DNA from: Ornatilinea sp.
GTDB taxonomy: Bacteria; Chloroflexota; Anaerolineae; Anaerolineales; Anaerolineaceae
Direction of reading: 5' to 3'
Assembly: GCA_018433975.1 (NCBI GenBank)
Contig: JAHDQE010000020.1
Span: 1 to 64,000 of the forward strand
DNA: 64,000 nucleotides
Below, piece by piece: positions 1-8,729 of this stretch (the stretch's first letter is position 1; every line of letters starts with the position of its first letter). The translations under genes were made by a program, and so were the position numbers. The notes below the pieces were generated by a model. The model searched no databases, was not told where the DNA came from, and saw nothing but the letters and a program-made list of their open reading frames with translations.

Positions 1-1
1 C

Positions 2-526
2 AGCCTGGGAGTGGCCGCCCTGGCCGGCGGCGCGAAACGGGTCCTCCAGACCGACCTCAACCGCAATTTTCTCAATGTAGCCAAAGATTCCTGCACCCTG
101 AACAGCTTGCCCATTATCAAAAGCGATTACCTCTCCGGTGATTTTTTCAAGATCACCGCTGGGCTGCGGCGGCGCGGAGAGCTGTTTGATATCGTCATCG
201 CCGATCCGCCCTTTTTCTCAACCACCGCTGCCGGGCGGGTGGATATGGCCGCCGATGGCTCGCGCCTGCTCAACAAACTGCGTCCGCTGGTGGCCGATGG
301 CGGCTGGCTGGTGGCCGTCAACAATGCGCTCTACCTGAGCGGGAAGGATTACCTGGCAGAACTGGAGACACTGTGTTCCGACGGTTATCTCTCCATCGAA
401 AGCCGGATCCCGGTACCCGAAGACATCACCGGGCCCGGCCCTTCCAACCACAGCGCACTGCCCGCGGACCCGTCTCCCTTTAACCATCCCACCAAGATCG
501 CCCTGCTCCGCGTCCGGCGCAAGTAA
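2..526 (+). CDS. class I SAM-dependent methyltransferase, RlmI-like, 5' partial
   Basis: The reading frame is open from the left edge, so the N-terminus lies outside the window; about 174 residues are visible. The visible start (GVAALAGGAKRVLQTDLN) matches the SAM-binding loop and acidic second strand of the RlmI/RlmK type of 23S rRNA methyltransferase, where FSYTGGFSVAALAGGA is usual. The motif IADPPFFS is the NPPF/DPPxF catalytic-loop motif found in base-modifying methyltransferases. A PUA domain would be expected in the missing part. It converges on the ABC-F gene downstream. Whether the substrate is rRNA or another nucleic acid cannot be decided from this fragment. Confidence 0.7.
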   Translation, partial: SLGVAALAGGAKRVLQTDLNRNFLNVAKDSCTLNSLPIIKSDYLSGDFFKITAGLRRRGELFDIVIADPPFFSTTAAGRVDMAADGSRLLNKLRPLVADGGWLVAVNNALYLSGKDYLAELETLCSDGYLSIESRIPVPEDITGPGPSNHSALPADPSPFNHPTKIALLRVRRK

Positions 527-608
527 TCCTCTTCGCGACTCACCCGGCCGTCTACATTCCGGATGAGGCCGCACTTTTTATCTAACAGGATCGGTCCCCC
601 GATCTGCC

Positions 609-2258
609 TTAAAACAACTCTCCTGCATACCCCCAATCCCGGATGCTCCCATCTTCCACTTCCCAGATGGTGGTTGCGAATCCTTCAATAAAGTAGCGGT
701 CATGTGATACGGCCAGCACGGTACCCTCATACCCCGTCAGGGCCTGTTCAAACCGGGCTCGCGAAGGGATATCCAGGTGGTTAACCGGCTCATCCAACAG
801 CAGGAAGTTGCAGCCCCCAGCCGTGAGCAGTGCCAGCATCAACAGCGAGCGCTCCCCGTACGACAGCAGCCCTACCCGGCGGAAAACCTCATCCCCGGAA
901 AACAAATATTTGTGCAGATAAGTCCGGGCGTCGGTTTCCGAGAGAGCGGCTTCCCGCTGCATCGTGGTCAGCACATCCAGCTCGGGGTCCAGGCTTTCCT
1001 GTTCCTGAGTCATATAGCCCACCCGCACACCGCTGCCCAGGCGCAGTTGGCCCGCCAACAGCGGCAGATCTCCGGCAATGGTGCGCAGCAGGGTGGTCTT
1101 GCCGCTGCCGTTCATCCCGATTAATGCCGCCCGTTCGCCCTGTCGTAAACTCAGGTTAATCCCCGTAAGCAGCACCGAATCATACCCGACGGAAGCCCGT
1201 TCCAGGTAGAGCACATCCCGCCCGCTGGCGGGCAGTTCGGAGAATTCCATTTTGATCTGCCAGCCGGCTTTAGGCTTTTCCAGCGCGCCCTCGCCCTGCA
1301 GATGATCGAGTTTTTCTTCATAGCGGGTTGCGGTCCGCATTTTCCCCACCGAACGGTTGCTGTAAAAACTTTTTGCGAAGCGGTTACGCTGGTCAGCCTT
1401 CCCGCCTTTTTTAAACTGGGCCTGCGCGCGCATTAACTGAGCAGCCTGTCGGATACGTTCAACTTCTTCCTGCTGATCTTTGTAGCGTTGCCACTGCTTT
1501 TCATATTCAACCGCTTTCCGCTCCGCGTAATCCGAATAACTGCCCGCATAATACTGCACCCTGTGAGTCCCCGGATCCAGTTCCAGAATACCGGTTGCTG
1601 TCCGGTCCAGAAAAGCCCGGTCATGTGAGACCACCAGCACCGCATGGGGAAAACTCACCAGCCAATCCTCCAGCCAGGCCAGCATCTCCAGGTCCAGGTG
1701 ATTGGTCGGTTCGTCCAGCAAAAGGATATCCGGGTTGGAAAGCAGCACACCCGCCAGCACCAGACGGGTTTTCTGGCCTCCGCTCAGGATCGCGGCAGGG
1801 GTTTCCGGTGAGATATCCTGCAAACCCAGAGCGGCCAGCGTTGCGGGGACGCGTCCCGCGTTTTCTGCGGCCAGGGATAACTCCAGCAGCACCCGGTCAT
1901 ATTCCGTTTGCAGCCCTCCCTCATCAGGATGGTCCGAGAGTGCCGAAGCCAGCCCGCCCAATTGGGCTGCCAGTATATCCACATCCCCGGCCATGCGGGC
2001 CAAAAAACCGCGGATCGTTTCCCCCTCCAGAAAAGCATCTCCCTGCGGCAGATAACCTACCCGCGCTTCCGGCGGGTTTTTGCTCATCCCTCCCGAATCG
2101 GGTTGTTCGAGTCCCACCAATATGCGGAGCAGAGTCGACTTGCCGCAGCCGTTGGGTCCCAACAGCCCCACACGTTCTCCGGCATTTAAGTTGAAAGATA
2201 TGTCTTGGAGTACGGCAAAATCGCCGAATGATTTTGAGATATTACGCGCAGACAACAT
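609..2258 (-). CDS. ABC-F family ATPase
   Basis: A 549-residue soluble protein with two ABC domains and no membrane segment, the layout of ABC-F translation factors and antibiotic-resistance proteins. Domain 1 has Walker A GPNGCGKST, signature LSGGQK and Walker B LLLLDEPTNHLD. The charged interdomain linker (about residues 240-330, rich in K, R, Q and E) corresponds to the P-site tRNA interaction motif. Domain 2 has Walker A GMNGSGKTT, a variant signature LSYGERS and LLLDEPVNHLD. The family binds the ribosomal E site and either relieves stalled ribosomes or displaces drugs. The gene is single, and a terminator-like hairpin sits only about 27 nt before its start, which is typical of drug-inducible resistance ABC-Fs. 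Family assignment is firm; the resistance role is inferred from the leader. Confidence 0.9.
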   Translation of the reverse strand: MLSARNISKSFGDFAVLQDISFNLNAGERVGLLGPNGCGKSTLLRILVGLEQPDSGGMSKNPPEARVGYLPQGDAFLEGETIRGFLARMAGDVDILAAQLGGLASALSDHPDEGGLQTEYDRVLLELSLAAENAGRVPATLAALGLQDISPETPAAILSGGQKTRLVLAGVLLSNPDILLLDEPTNHLDLEMLAWLEDWLVSFPHAVLVVSHDRAFLDRTATGILELDPGTHRVQYYAGSYSDYAERKAVEYEKQWQRYKDQQEEVERIRQAAQLMRAQAQFKKGGKADQRNRFAKSFYSNRSVGKMRTATRYEEKLDHLQGEGALEKPKAGWQIKMEFSELPASGRDVLYLERASVGYDSVLLTGINLSLRQGERAALIGMNGSGKTTLLRTIAGDLPLLAGQLRLGSGVRVGYMTQEQESLDPELDVLTTMQREAALSETDARTYLHKYLFSGDEVFRRVGLLSYGERSLLMLALLTAGGCNFLLLDEPVNHLDIPSRARFEQALTGYEGTVLAVSHDRYFIEGFATTIWEVEDGSIRDWGYAGELF

Positions 2259-2285
2259 AAAAAAAGCAACCTCGAGAAATTAAAT

Positions 2286-2312
2286 AAAAAAACCGAAAGC
2301 AGATGCCTTCGG
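2286..2312 (-). terminator. terminator-like hairpin in the ABC-F leader (candidate attenuator)
   Basis: On the minus strand CCGAAGGC, a four-base loop ATCT and GCTTTCGG (one mismatch) are followed directly by seven T residues. The hairpin ends about 27 nt before the ABC-F start and about 100 nt after the predicted transcription start, so a transcript reaching the gene must read through it. The preceding gene ends almost 600 nt further upstream. Confidence 0.75.
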
Positions 2313-2353
2313 AGCAGCAAAGCAGACCGGCTATCCGCCAAACAGGATCTGGG

Positions 2354-2374
2354 TTAGAGATTGCTGATTTTCAT
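2354..2374 (-). CDS. possible leader peptide 2 (MKISNL)
   Basis: A six-codon ORF reading MKISNL in the ABC-F leader. Its ATG overlaps the stop of a first six-codon ORF as ATGA, which would allow translational coupling. There is no strong ribosome binding site of its own. Position and size fit the regulatory peptides of ribosome-mediated attenuators, but tiny ORFs also occur by chance. Confidence 0.35.
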   Translation of the reverse strand: MKISNL

Positions 2375-2391
2375 GGGTCTTCGCACACCAT
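2371..2391 (-). CDS. possible leader peptide 1 (MVCEDP)
   Basis: A six-codon ORF reading MVCEDP that starts about 18 nt after the predicted transcription start. A purine stretch GAAAGGG touches the ATG, too close for a standard Shine-Dalgarno spacing. It ends in ATGA, overlapping the second small ORF. Confidence 0.3.
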   Translation of the reverse strand: MVCEDP

Positions 2392-2415
2392 CCCTTTCAA
2401 AATATCTACAGAGCA

Positions 2416-2443
2416 ATTTTAGCACAAACCGGGATTTTCGCAA
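2416..2443 (-). promoter_or_regulatory. promoter of the ABC-F gene
   Basis: Minus-strand TTGCGA (2443-2438), a 16-bp spacer and TAAAAT (2421-2416) preceded by TG one base away (extended -10). Transcription would start near 2409, giving a leader of about 150 nt. Confidence 0.6.
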
Positions 2444-2797
2444 CAGATCACGGAACGATCTTTCTACAATGCAAAATGGAAATTTGCGGTTGAACGATTC
2501 CAAAAGTGAAGAACTTCAACGGGTCTTCCCCGGCTTAGGTCTCCATAGCCTAATTAATTCGCAATATTTTCTAAACAACTTTTGAACAATTCTCTGCTAT
2601 TCTATACAAAGCTTAAAAGTCATCAACGAGTGAAAGAAGATACTTATAAAGAATGGGCGTCGGAATCATTATCCAATGGATTTGGCTTCCGGCGTGGCAG
2701 GCACGCCGACCGGCGCTCCGAATACACCCTGGTATCCGAACCGTCTGGCTAAGTTTACTGAATGATGACTGAAGAACAAATTCCCTCCCCCGGATCA

Positions 2798-2842
2798 GTC
2801 CCCGATTTCAATTTTGGAATCGGGGACACCTTCTTTTTATCT
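2798..2842. other. isolated inverted repeat in the 2.31-2.88 kb gap
   Basis: CCCCGATT and AATCGGGG form an 8-bp stem with a ten-base loop; on the + strand a T-rich stretch follows. No + strand gene ends here. On the minus strand, downstream of the membrane-protein gene, no U-run follows. Its role is unclear. Apart from this and the ABC-F leader I see nothing in the gap. Confidence 0.35.
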
Positions 2843-2885
2843 GACCTATCCAGAAAACGGGTCTGGAATATTTTGCCGGAGTCGA

Positions 2886-4928
2886 TTAATTCATACACCC
2901 CAGTTCATTCATAATTTCATCCTTCACATCTGCCGGTCCCTCATCCCCGGCACGCACAGTGCTCCAGATGTCGCATAACATCCCTCCATACTTCCGGTCC
3001 TGCCGGTAGCTTTCCAGGGTAAGGTCTTTGGCTTCCTGCCAGTTTTCCGCCGCGAGCAGGCCTTTAATAAACGGCATCCATTCCCGTGGAACATTAGAAG
3101 CCCGGGTATCCGGGCTGTACCCCGCGGCCTGCGCCTGATCATTCAGATCCACCACGGTTTCCCAATCTTCAAACTGAGAAGCCAGCTCGGCTTTCTGATA
3201 AAGATAGCACCATCCATGTTCCGGCTCTGCGCCAAAAAGCTCCCGGGGTGGGTACATGGAAGATTTCTGATCCGGCTCAATCCGGTCGGAATTTGAGATC
3301 ACCAGCCAATCCTTCTCCAGATCGGAGAGATAAGGGTTTAACGCATCCTGTGGTCCCAGCAGCCACCAGCAGTTCGAACGTTGCGGATCAAAATGCAGCA
3401 GGATACTATCCTCCACTTTCCCTTCGAAATTCAGAGAGCGAAAACTTGAGTTCAGGCTGTGTGCTGAGAAATTCGGTTTTTGGTCCACATAGCGAGGGAG
3501 CAAAGTATACGCCCAATAGCCCAAAGGGTGCGGGTTCTCATCCTGCGGATACAGCAGGTTGAGCGCAGAAGAAGTTGAAAACAAACCCTGATTGGGAAAA
3601 GGCTCATTTTCAAAAAATACGGCCGTGCCGGGTTTGAGATAAGGCGCCCGCCAGTTCAACTGCCAGTAAAGTTGCTGCTGGTCTTTCCACGCCCATCGAA
3701 AATCATTAACAGTACGGACCTGAAACCCCACTGCCATCCCGGCCAGCACGCTCAACATCACCACCTGTTTCCGCCAATCCTCACTCAACCAGTCGCTGAT
3801 CACTACAGCCAGCAGCCCCATCCCGAACATCCCCGGTAAAGCGTACCGGTTTGAGTGAAAATCATCCAGAACGGAACGTCCAATTAACCAACCTGGCAAA
3901 GTTCCCAGAACAATTGCGGCGATACCCAGCAGGGCGGCCTGAGGCAGAAAAGTTTGCTTTCCCTCTTGTGAAGTGTGTGGCATTTTCAATTTCAGAAAAT
4001 AGACGGCCAGAAGAATCATGCTGGCGAGCCCTACACCCCACGAAAACAGTAAGATCGGGGTGGAGTGCTCTCCCACGCCGATCCCAACAACCTCTTTCCA
4101 GCTTCCAAACAGAATTTCCCCCATATCCATGATCACAATCCGGCTCCATTTCAATACGGTTTGAACGGGAGACTGGAAGAAATCAAAAAGTGTGGTGGCG
4201 CGGTATGGGTCTTCTCCCGACAGAGGCATCAAAAACATGCGCCAGAGGATGTATCCCACGGAGAATATCAGGTAAGGCAGATACCGTTTCAGGGTCTCTA
4301 TGATCCGCTGCTTCCAATCGGTCTGTTCCTCTCCACATAAAAACCAGATCACCAATGGACGGAGCAGTTCTACTCCGATGAAGTATTCCGTAACGGTCAA
4401 TTGCACTGCCATCAGAAACAGCGAGAGCAAAGTATAAACCCAGTAGAATTTCTTTTTACGGACACCCCGGATCATCAGACCCAAGGATATAAAATAAAGA
4501 ACATACTGCAGCCACTGCTGGTGGAATGTGACCGCGATCGGCTGCTGGGTAAAAACAGGAGCCACCATGAAGATTACCGCCGCCAGGGTGACCTCCCGCC
4601 GGGCCTGAGGCCACAATACATTAAAACACCAGACCATTCCCCAGGCTGCTCCCCACCGCAGCACCAGATTCAGAATCTGCCACAATACCCGGTCATTTCC
4701 CAACAAACTGACAAAGAGGACATGCGTCCAGCCGGAATAGGGCCGGTCTTCCGCGTAATATTCAAGATAACCGGACATCCCGTAAAGCACATTGACCAGT
4801 GTCTTTGCCCAGTCATCCCAATAAAAACCCAGCTCGGAAACCAATAACCCAAAGCATAAAATTCCCAACAGTAGAAGCATAACCGGCACAGTCCAGACCG
4901 GAAATTGAAATCCCTCCAAACGCTTCAT
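2886..4928 (-). CDS. large polytopic membrane protein, possibly GT-C-like
   Basis: A 680-residue protein with about ten hydrophobic segments in the first 420 residues and a soluble C-terminal region of about 250 residues rich in W, Q, P and E. An acidic DDW motif follows the first membrane helix (GFYWDDWAK), the position where GT-C glycosyltransferases of the PMT/ArnT type carry catalytic acidic residues in the first outer loop. The C-terminal part shows weak helical-repeat character (AENWQEAKDL and similar). I do not recognise the family with confidence; a role in envelope polysaccharide or protein glycosylation is only inferred. The start is preceded by GGGG at suitable spacing. It stands alone between gaps. 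Confidence 0.65.
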   Translation of the reverse strand: MKRLEGFQFPVWTVPVMLLLLGILCFGLLVSELGFYWDDWAKTLVNVLYGMSGYLEYYAEDRPYSGWTHVLFVSLLGNDRVLWQILNLVLRWGAAWGMVWCFNVLWPQARREVTLAAVIFMVAPVFTQQPIAVTFHQQWLQYVLYFISLGLMIRGVRKKKFYWVYTLLSLFLMAVQLTVTEYFIGVELLRPLVIWFLCGEEQTDWKQRIIETLKRYLPYLIFSVGYILWRMFLMPLSGEDPYRATTLFDFFQSPVQTVLKWSRIVIMDMGEILFGSWKEVVGIGVGEHSTPILLFSWGVGLASMILLAVYFLKLKMPHTSQEGKQTFLPQAALLGIAAIVLGTLPGWLIGRSVLDDFHSNRYALPGMFGMGLLAVVISDWLSEDWRKQVVMLSVLAGMAVGFQVRTVNDFRWAWKDQQQLYWQLNWRAPYLKPGTAVFFENEPFPNQGLFSTSSALNLLYPQDENPHPLGYWAYTLLPRYVDQKPNFSAHSLNSSFRSLNFEGKVEDSILLHFDPQRSNCWWLLGPQDALNPYLSDLEKDWLVISNSDRIEPDQKSSMYPPRELFGAEPEHGWCYLYQKAELASQFEDWETVVDLNDQAQAAGYSPDTRASNVPREWMPFIKGLLAAENWQEAKDLTLESYRQDRKYGGMLCDIWSTVRAGDEGPADVKDEIMNELGCMN

Positions 4929-5116
4929 AAATATTTCCCCTGCTTAACCCTGACATAATAAAAGAGAGAATGCCCAGATGCTGCGGCGCTACTCCCTCTC
5001 CAATAAGATCCTATACCTGTAAAAGTTTTTAAGAATGCCTAATTATATTACAATCCTTCGCAAATATAACGGGCAGCCAATTCCTTCCGAAAATTTCACC
5101 GTTTCGCCCTGCCGCA

Positions 5117-5893
5117 TTATGAAAATAAACCGGCCACCAGTTTGAAAACGCCCAACAAATTTGCCGCAGAGATTACCACCACAGCAATCAGCAGCCGCCG
5201 GACCCATACTGAACCTTTTTCAACTGCCACTCTGGCCCCTAACCATGCCCCCAGCATGTTGCCCAGCGCCAACACCAACCCAATCAGCCAGTTCACCTGA
5301 CCATTGATTACAAAAACACCCAGTGCGAAGACCGTAAAAAACAATACAATCCCTACTTTTACCGCATTGGCCCGCACCAGATCGTATCCCACCCCCAGCA
5401 CCAATCCCGCCAGAAGGAATATCCCAACTCCGGCCTGAATGAAACCACCGTAGATTCCGATCGCAAAAAAGATCAGGAGTTGTGTCCACTTGAAATGTCC
5501 ACGGATATCCTCAATTTCACCCCGCAGCCAGCGATTTGGACGCACCAGAATGACCGCCAGCATCACCACCATGATTACACCGATCGCCTGGCGCATCAAA
5601 GCTTCATTCAGGCTGATGGCAATCTTTGCGCCGATCACCGATCCGACCACCGCCGGAATTCCCAGCCACAGCACCCCGCGTAAATCCAGCACTTTACGCT
5701 GGTAAAAACTGCCGGCTCCAATCACATTCTGGAACACAATTGCCACCCGGTTGGTACCATTGGCTACATTGGCAGGCAATCCCAAAAAAATCAGCAGCGG
5801 CAGCGTAATCAAAGAGCCGCTGCCGGCCAGAGTATTAATAAAACCGCATAATGTCCCGGCCGCCACAATCAAAGGATAAACATACCATTCCAT
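5117..5893 (-). CDS. TauE/SafE family membrane permease
   Basis: A 258-residue protein with about eight membrane helices. The first helix carries GTLCGFINTLAGSGSLITLP, the glycine-rich helix-1 signature of the TauE/SafE (DUF81) family, and the repeat half carries YGGFIQAGVG, the matching second signature. Members export or import sulfite, sulfoacetate or other small organosulfur anions, so the substrate here is unknown. I chose the ATG giving MEWYVYPL, 12 nt after AAGGAG; a longer in-frame version starting at 5950 lacks a binding site. It is separated from the agmatine genes by the hairpin at 6051-6078 and is probably an independent unit. Confidence 0.8.
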   Translation of the reverse strand: MEWYVYPLIVAAGTLCGFINTLAGSGSLITLPLLIFLGLPANVANGTNRVAIVFQNVIGAGSFYQRKVLDLRGVLWLGIPAVVGSVIGAKIAISLNEALMRQAIGVIMVVMLAVILVRPNRWLRGEIEDIRGHFKWTQLLIFFAIGIYGGFIQAGVGIFLLAGLVLGVGYDLVRANAVKVGIVLFFTVFALGVFVINGQVNWLIGLVLALGNMLGAWLGARVAVEKGSVWVRRLLIAVVVISAANLLGVFKLVAGLFS

Positions 5894-6050
5894 CCGATAC
5901 CCATGCTCCTTGTTGTTAATGCTAGAAAGAGTATACCCCGTCTCTCTCACGAATGTTATCCGTTAATTTTTTCAGTAAACCCATCGACTCGGAATACATC
6001 AATAGTGCCAACTCTGGATGAAGCAAACTCATACCAACAGACCGTTAATG

Positions 6051-6078
6051 AAAAACGTGCCGGATAAATACCGGCACG
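6051..6078 (-). terminator. rho-independent terminator after aguA
   Basis: Minus strand: CGTGCCGG, loop TATTTAT, CCGGCACG, then TTTTT. It lies just downstream of the agmatine deiminase stop and closes the agmatine operon. Confidence 0.85.
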
Positions 6079-6105
6079 CTGTGTTGATTTCAGGGACGTC
6101 AGAGA

Positions 6106-7200
6106 CTAACCACGCGGCTGTTGCTGGGTGATGCAGTGGATATTGCCACCTCCCAACAGGATTTCACGGGCATATACACCCACCACACGGCGCTCCGGCA
6201 GCAATTCCTGCAATTTCGTCAAAGCAATTTCATCGTGGGGATCGTTGAAAACCGGCACGATTGCTCCGCCATTGACCATCAGGAAATTGATATAAGAAGC
6301 CGCCATACGGTCGCCTTCAAGGCGTGGCATGGTGCCGTCTACCGAATCCACACCACCGCTTTCTTCTGCGGTGATCAGGATCGGATCGGGCTGGTGGATC
6401 TTGTGTACTATCAGCCGGCGGCCGCGGGCATCGATAGCCTGGCTCAAACGCTGAAAAGCGTCCAGTGAAATTTCATACTGGGGATCATTCTGGTCATCCG
6501 TCCAGGTGAGAGCCACTTCACTTGGTCGCAGGAAACAGCATAAATTATCCACATGCCCATTGGTCTCGTCGTTGTAAACACCCCGGCCCAGCCAGATGAT
6601 TTTCTCTACATTCAAATATTCTTTGAGATAATTTTCAATCTCTTCTCTGGAAAGCTGCGGGTTGCGGTTGGCGTTGAGCAGGCATTCTTCTGTAACCATC
6701 AATGTGCCTTCCCCATCCACATGGATGGACCCACCCTCCAGAACCAGAGGAGCCTTATAGCGATCCTTGCGCTCAATATTCAACACCTTTTGCGGCACCA
6801 GATCATCCTGATCCCAGGGAAAATACAACCCTCCCTCCAGACCACCCCAGGCGTTGAAATCCCAATCCACGCCGCGTACGCCGCTGTGGTCATTGATCAC
6901 AAAGGTCGGGCCGCAGTCGCGGATCCAGGAATCATTGTAAGACATTTCAACTACCCGGACGTGTTCCGGCAATTGAAAACGCGCATTCAAAAATTGTCCC
7001 GCCGAAACCCCCATGGTAACCGGCTCGAACTGCGCAATGGCTTTCGCCACCGCAGTGAATACTGCCTGGGCAGGTTTCGCTCCCAGACGCCAATTGTCGG
7101 TACGCTCCGGCCACAGCATCCAGGTTTGGGTGTGCGTTTCAAATTCACCCGGCATCCGGTAGCCGTCCTGCCGCGGCGTTCGATCCATTAACTTAGACAT
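6106..7200 (-). CDS. aguA: agmatine deiminase
   Basis: Hydrolyses agmatine to N-carbamoylputrescine and ammonia; guanidino-group modifying fold, cytosolic. The 364-residue length matches the family. Visible landmarks are [18 protein letters not shown] near the N-terminus, the [11 protein letters not shown] loop, [11 protein letters not shown], the NGHVDNLC histidine motif, and the C-terminal [13 protein letters not shown], which holds the catalytic cysteine (about residue 356). It is the third gene of a unit in the order carbamoyltransferase, antiporter, deiminase, the same order as enterococcal aguB-aguD-aguA. The expected next gene, carbamate kinase (aguC), is absent: a terminator and a TauE-type exporter follow instead. 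The start ATG follows TTGGAG. Confidence 0.95.
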   Translation of the reverse strand: MSKLMDRTPRQDGYRMPGEFETHTQTWMLWPERTDNWRLGAKPAQAVFTAVAKAIAQFEPVTMGVSAGQFLNARFQLPEHVRVVEMSYNDSWIRDCGPTFVINDHSGVRGVDWDFNAWGGLEGGLYFPWDQDDLVPQKVLNIERKDRYKAPLVLEGGSIHVDGEGTLMVTEECLLNANRNPQLSREEIENYLKEYLNVEKIIWLGRGVYNDETNGHVDNLCCFLRPSEVALTWTDDQNDPQYEISLDAFQRLSQAIDARGRRLIVHKIHQPDPILITAEESGGVDSVDGTMPRLEGDRMAASYINFLMVNGGAIVPVFNDPHDEIALTKLQELLPERRVVGVYAREILLGGGNIHCITQQQPRG

Positions 7201-7222
7201 CCGATTTCTCCAATTTTAGTAC

Positions 7223-7266
7223 GGAAGGAGGATGAAGTGCCGTCTTTCTGGCACCATCCTCCTTCC
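7223..7266 (-). promoter_or_regulatory. long hairpin between antiporter and aguA
   Basis: A 12-bp perfect outer stem (GGAAGGAGGATG with CATCCTCCTTCC) encloses an inner 5-bp stem (GTGCC with GGCAC). No U-run follows on the minus strand, so it is better read as an intercistronic processing or stabilising stem than as a terminator. One arm contains a GGAGG that the stem would hide. Confidence 0.6.
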
Positions 7267-7276
7267 ACTTCAGATA

Positions 7277-8683
7277 TCAGGCTTTTTTATTGTTTTTCGC
7301 AACCCACAGCAGGATTTCACCCACCACCAGCGTGATCACGACACCAACCAACACCGGTGCGGCGTATGCCCAATCGATGGGCTCACCCGGAACCCAGATG
7401 AAGAATACAATCGCCTGGATGATGAAGAGCATGCACAACACAACCATGACCCAGGCCAGGCCATCGCCGCCTGGAACCCGGTAAGGGCGTTCGCGGTCGG
7501 GGTCGATCTTGCGCAGCTTCAGGAAAGCGGGGAACAGCGCCAGATAAGGCAGCAAAAAGACCATGGAACTGAAAGCGAACAGCGTCCAGAACAGATCCTC
7601 ATTGCTTCCGGCCATAAAGCCGTAAATCACGATAACGAATGTAGAAATGATACCTGTCAGCACAAAGGCACTGACTGGCGATTTATTTACCGGATGCAGT
7701 TTGCCAAAAATTGCAGGGAGTTCACCTTCATCGGCTGCTTCGGCCGCGGTCTTGTTGGCCCCGGTAGTCCAGGTAACCATGTTCGCCAGGAAACTGTACA
7801 GCGCACCAATCCCCAACAATGTGACCACAAAACCACCCAGACCGCTGTCACCGATCAGAAGGCGCAGGGTGTCAATGATACCTTCCACCAGACCCAGATC
7901 GTCTACGGGCAGTGCCATCAACATACCGATCGTGCCCAACAGGTAAAAGACCGTAATCAGAATACCGGAAATGATAATCGCCCGGGGAATATCCTTGCCG
8001 GGGTTCTTCATTTCATCACCAGCGCCGGACATCAGCTCAAAGCCCATGAAGTTATAGACGATCACCGGCAGGAAGAACAGGCCGGCATCCCAGGTGGGCA
8101 AAATGTTGTCAAACGAAAGATCATTGGCCAGACCGTTCTTTCCGGCGTAAATGAAAGCAGCAACTCCGATCACTACCATGATCAGGGCCTTGAAAATCGC
8201 GCCGATGTTGGGAACCCACATGGAGGTCTCCAGAGTCTTAATGCCGATCCACACTGTAACCCAGGTCATAATCACCCCAATCAGGATCTGACCCCACAGG
8301 CCCAGATCGGGCGCAAAGAGCTGAGAGAACATGCCGGCGAACAAAACATAAACCGCCGGCATCCATAAAGCCACATTGATCCAGTACAGCCAGGTCGTAC
8401 GGGCTGCCCACTTCTCGCCGAAAGCTTTTTTAATCCAGATGTACAGGCCACCCTGTTCAGGATAGGCTGTTCCCAGTTCGGCCGTGATCAGACCGTAAGG
8501 GATAAAAAACAACACCAACGTGATCAACCACCAGGAAATGCTGGAAGGCCCAATTGCAGCCGAAGGTGCCAGGGTATCCATCACCAAAATCGCACACACG
8601 GTGAACAGGGTCATATCCAGGCCACGCATGACCTTCTTGAAGCCTTTTCCGGTAGTTTTTACTGCGACAGCTGTTTCAGACAT
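7277..8683 (-). CDS. APC superfamily amino acid permease, probable agmatine/putrescine antiporter
   Basis: A 468-residue protein with twelve predicted membrane helices. The first helix region (MRGLDMTLFTVCAILVMDTL) and GTAYPEQGGLYIWIKKAFGEKW fit the glutamate:GABA/agmatine-type APC antiporters; PEQGGLYxW lies after helix 2. Being between the carbamoyltransferase and the deiminase, it most likely swaps external agmatine for putrescine, like enterococcal AguD. This is inferred from context; the family itself is secure. The chosen ATG follows AGAAGGAG at ideal spacing; an in-frame extension to 8737 has no binding site and would overlap the carbamoyltransferase. Confidence 0.85.
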   Translation of the reverse strand: MSETAVAVKTTGKGFKKVMRGLDMTLFTVCAILVMDTLAPSAAIGPSSISWWLITLVLFFIPYGLITAELGTAYPEQGGLYIWIKKAFGEKWAARTTWLYWINVALWMPAVYVLFAGMFSQLFAPDLGLWGQILIGVIMTWVTVWIGIKTLETSMWVPNIGAIFKALIMVVIGVAAFIYAGKNGLANDLSFDNILPTWDAGLFFLPVIVYNFMGFELMSGAGDEMKNPGKDIPRAIIISGILITVFYLLGTIGMLMALPVDDLGLVEGIIDTLRLLIGDSGLGGFVVTLLGIGALYSFLANMVTWTTGANKTAAEAADEGELPAIFGKLHPVNKSPVSAFVLTGIISTFVIVIYGFMAGSNEDLFWTLFAFSSMVFLLPYLALFPAFLKLRKIDPDRERPYRVPGGDGLAWVMVVLCMLFIIQAIVFFIWVPGEPIDWAYAAPVLVGVVITLVVGEILLWVAKNNKKA

Positions 8684-8729
8684 GGAACGCTCCTTCTGAA
8701 AATGAAAAATTTGAGAAAAAATTAAATCA

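Noticed and set aside
7232..8368. 378-codon ORF antisense to the APC antiporter
   Set aside because: Composition rich in H, Q and N without domain or membrane pattern; the opposite strand is a clear permease.
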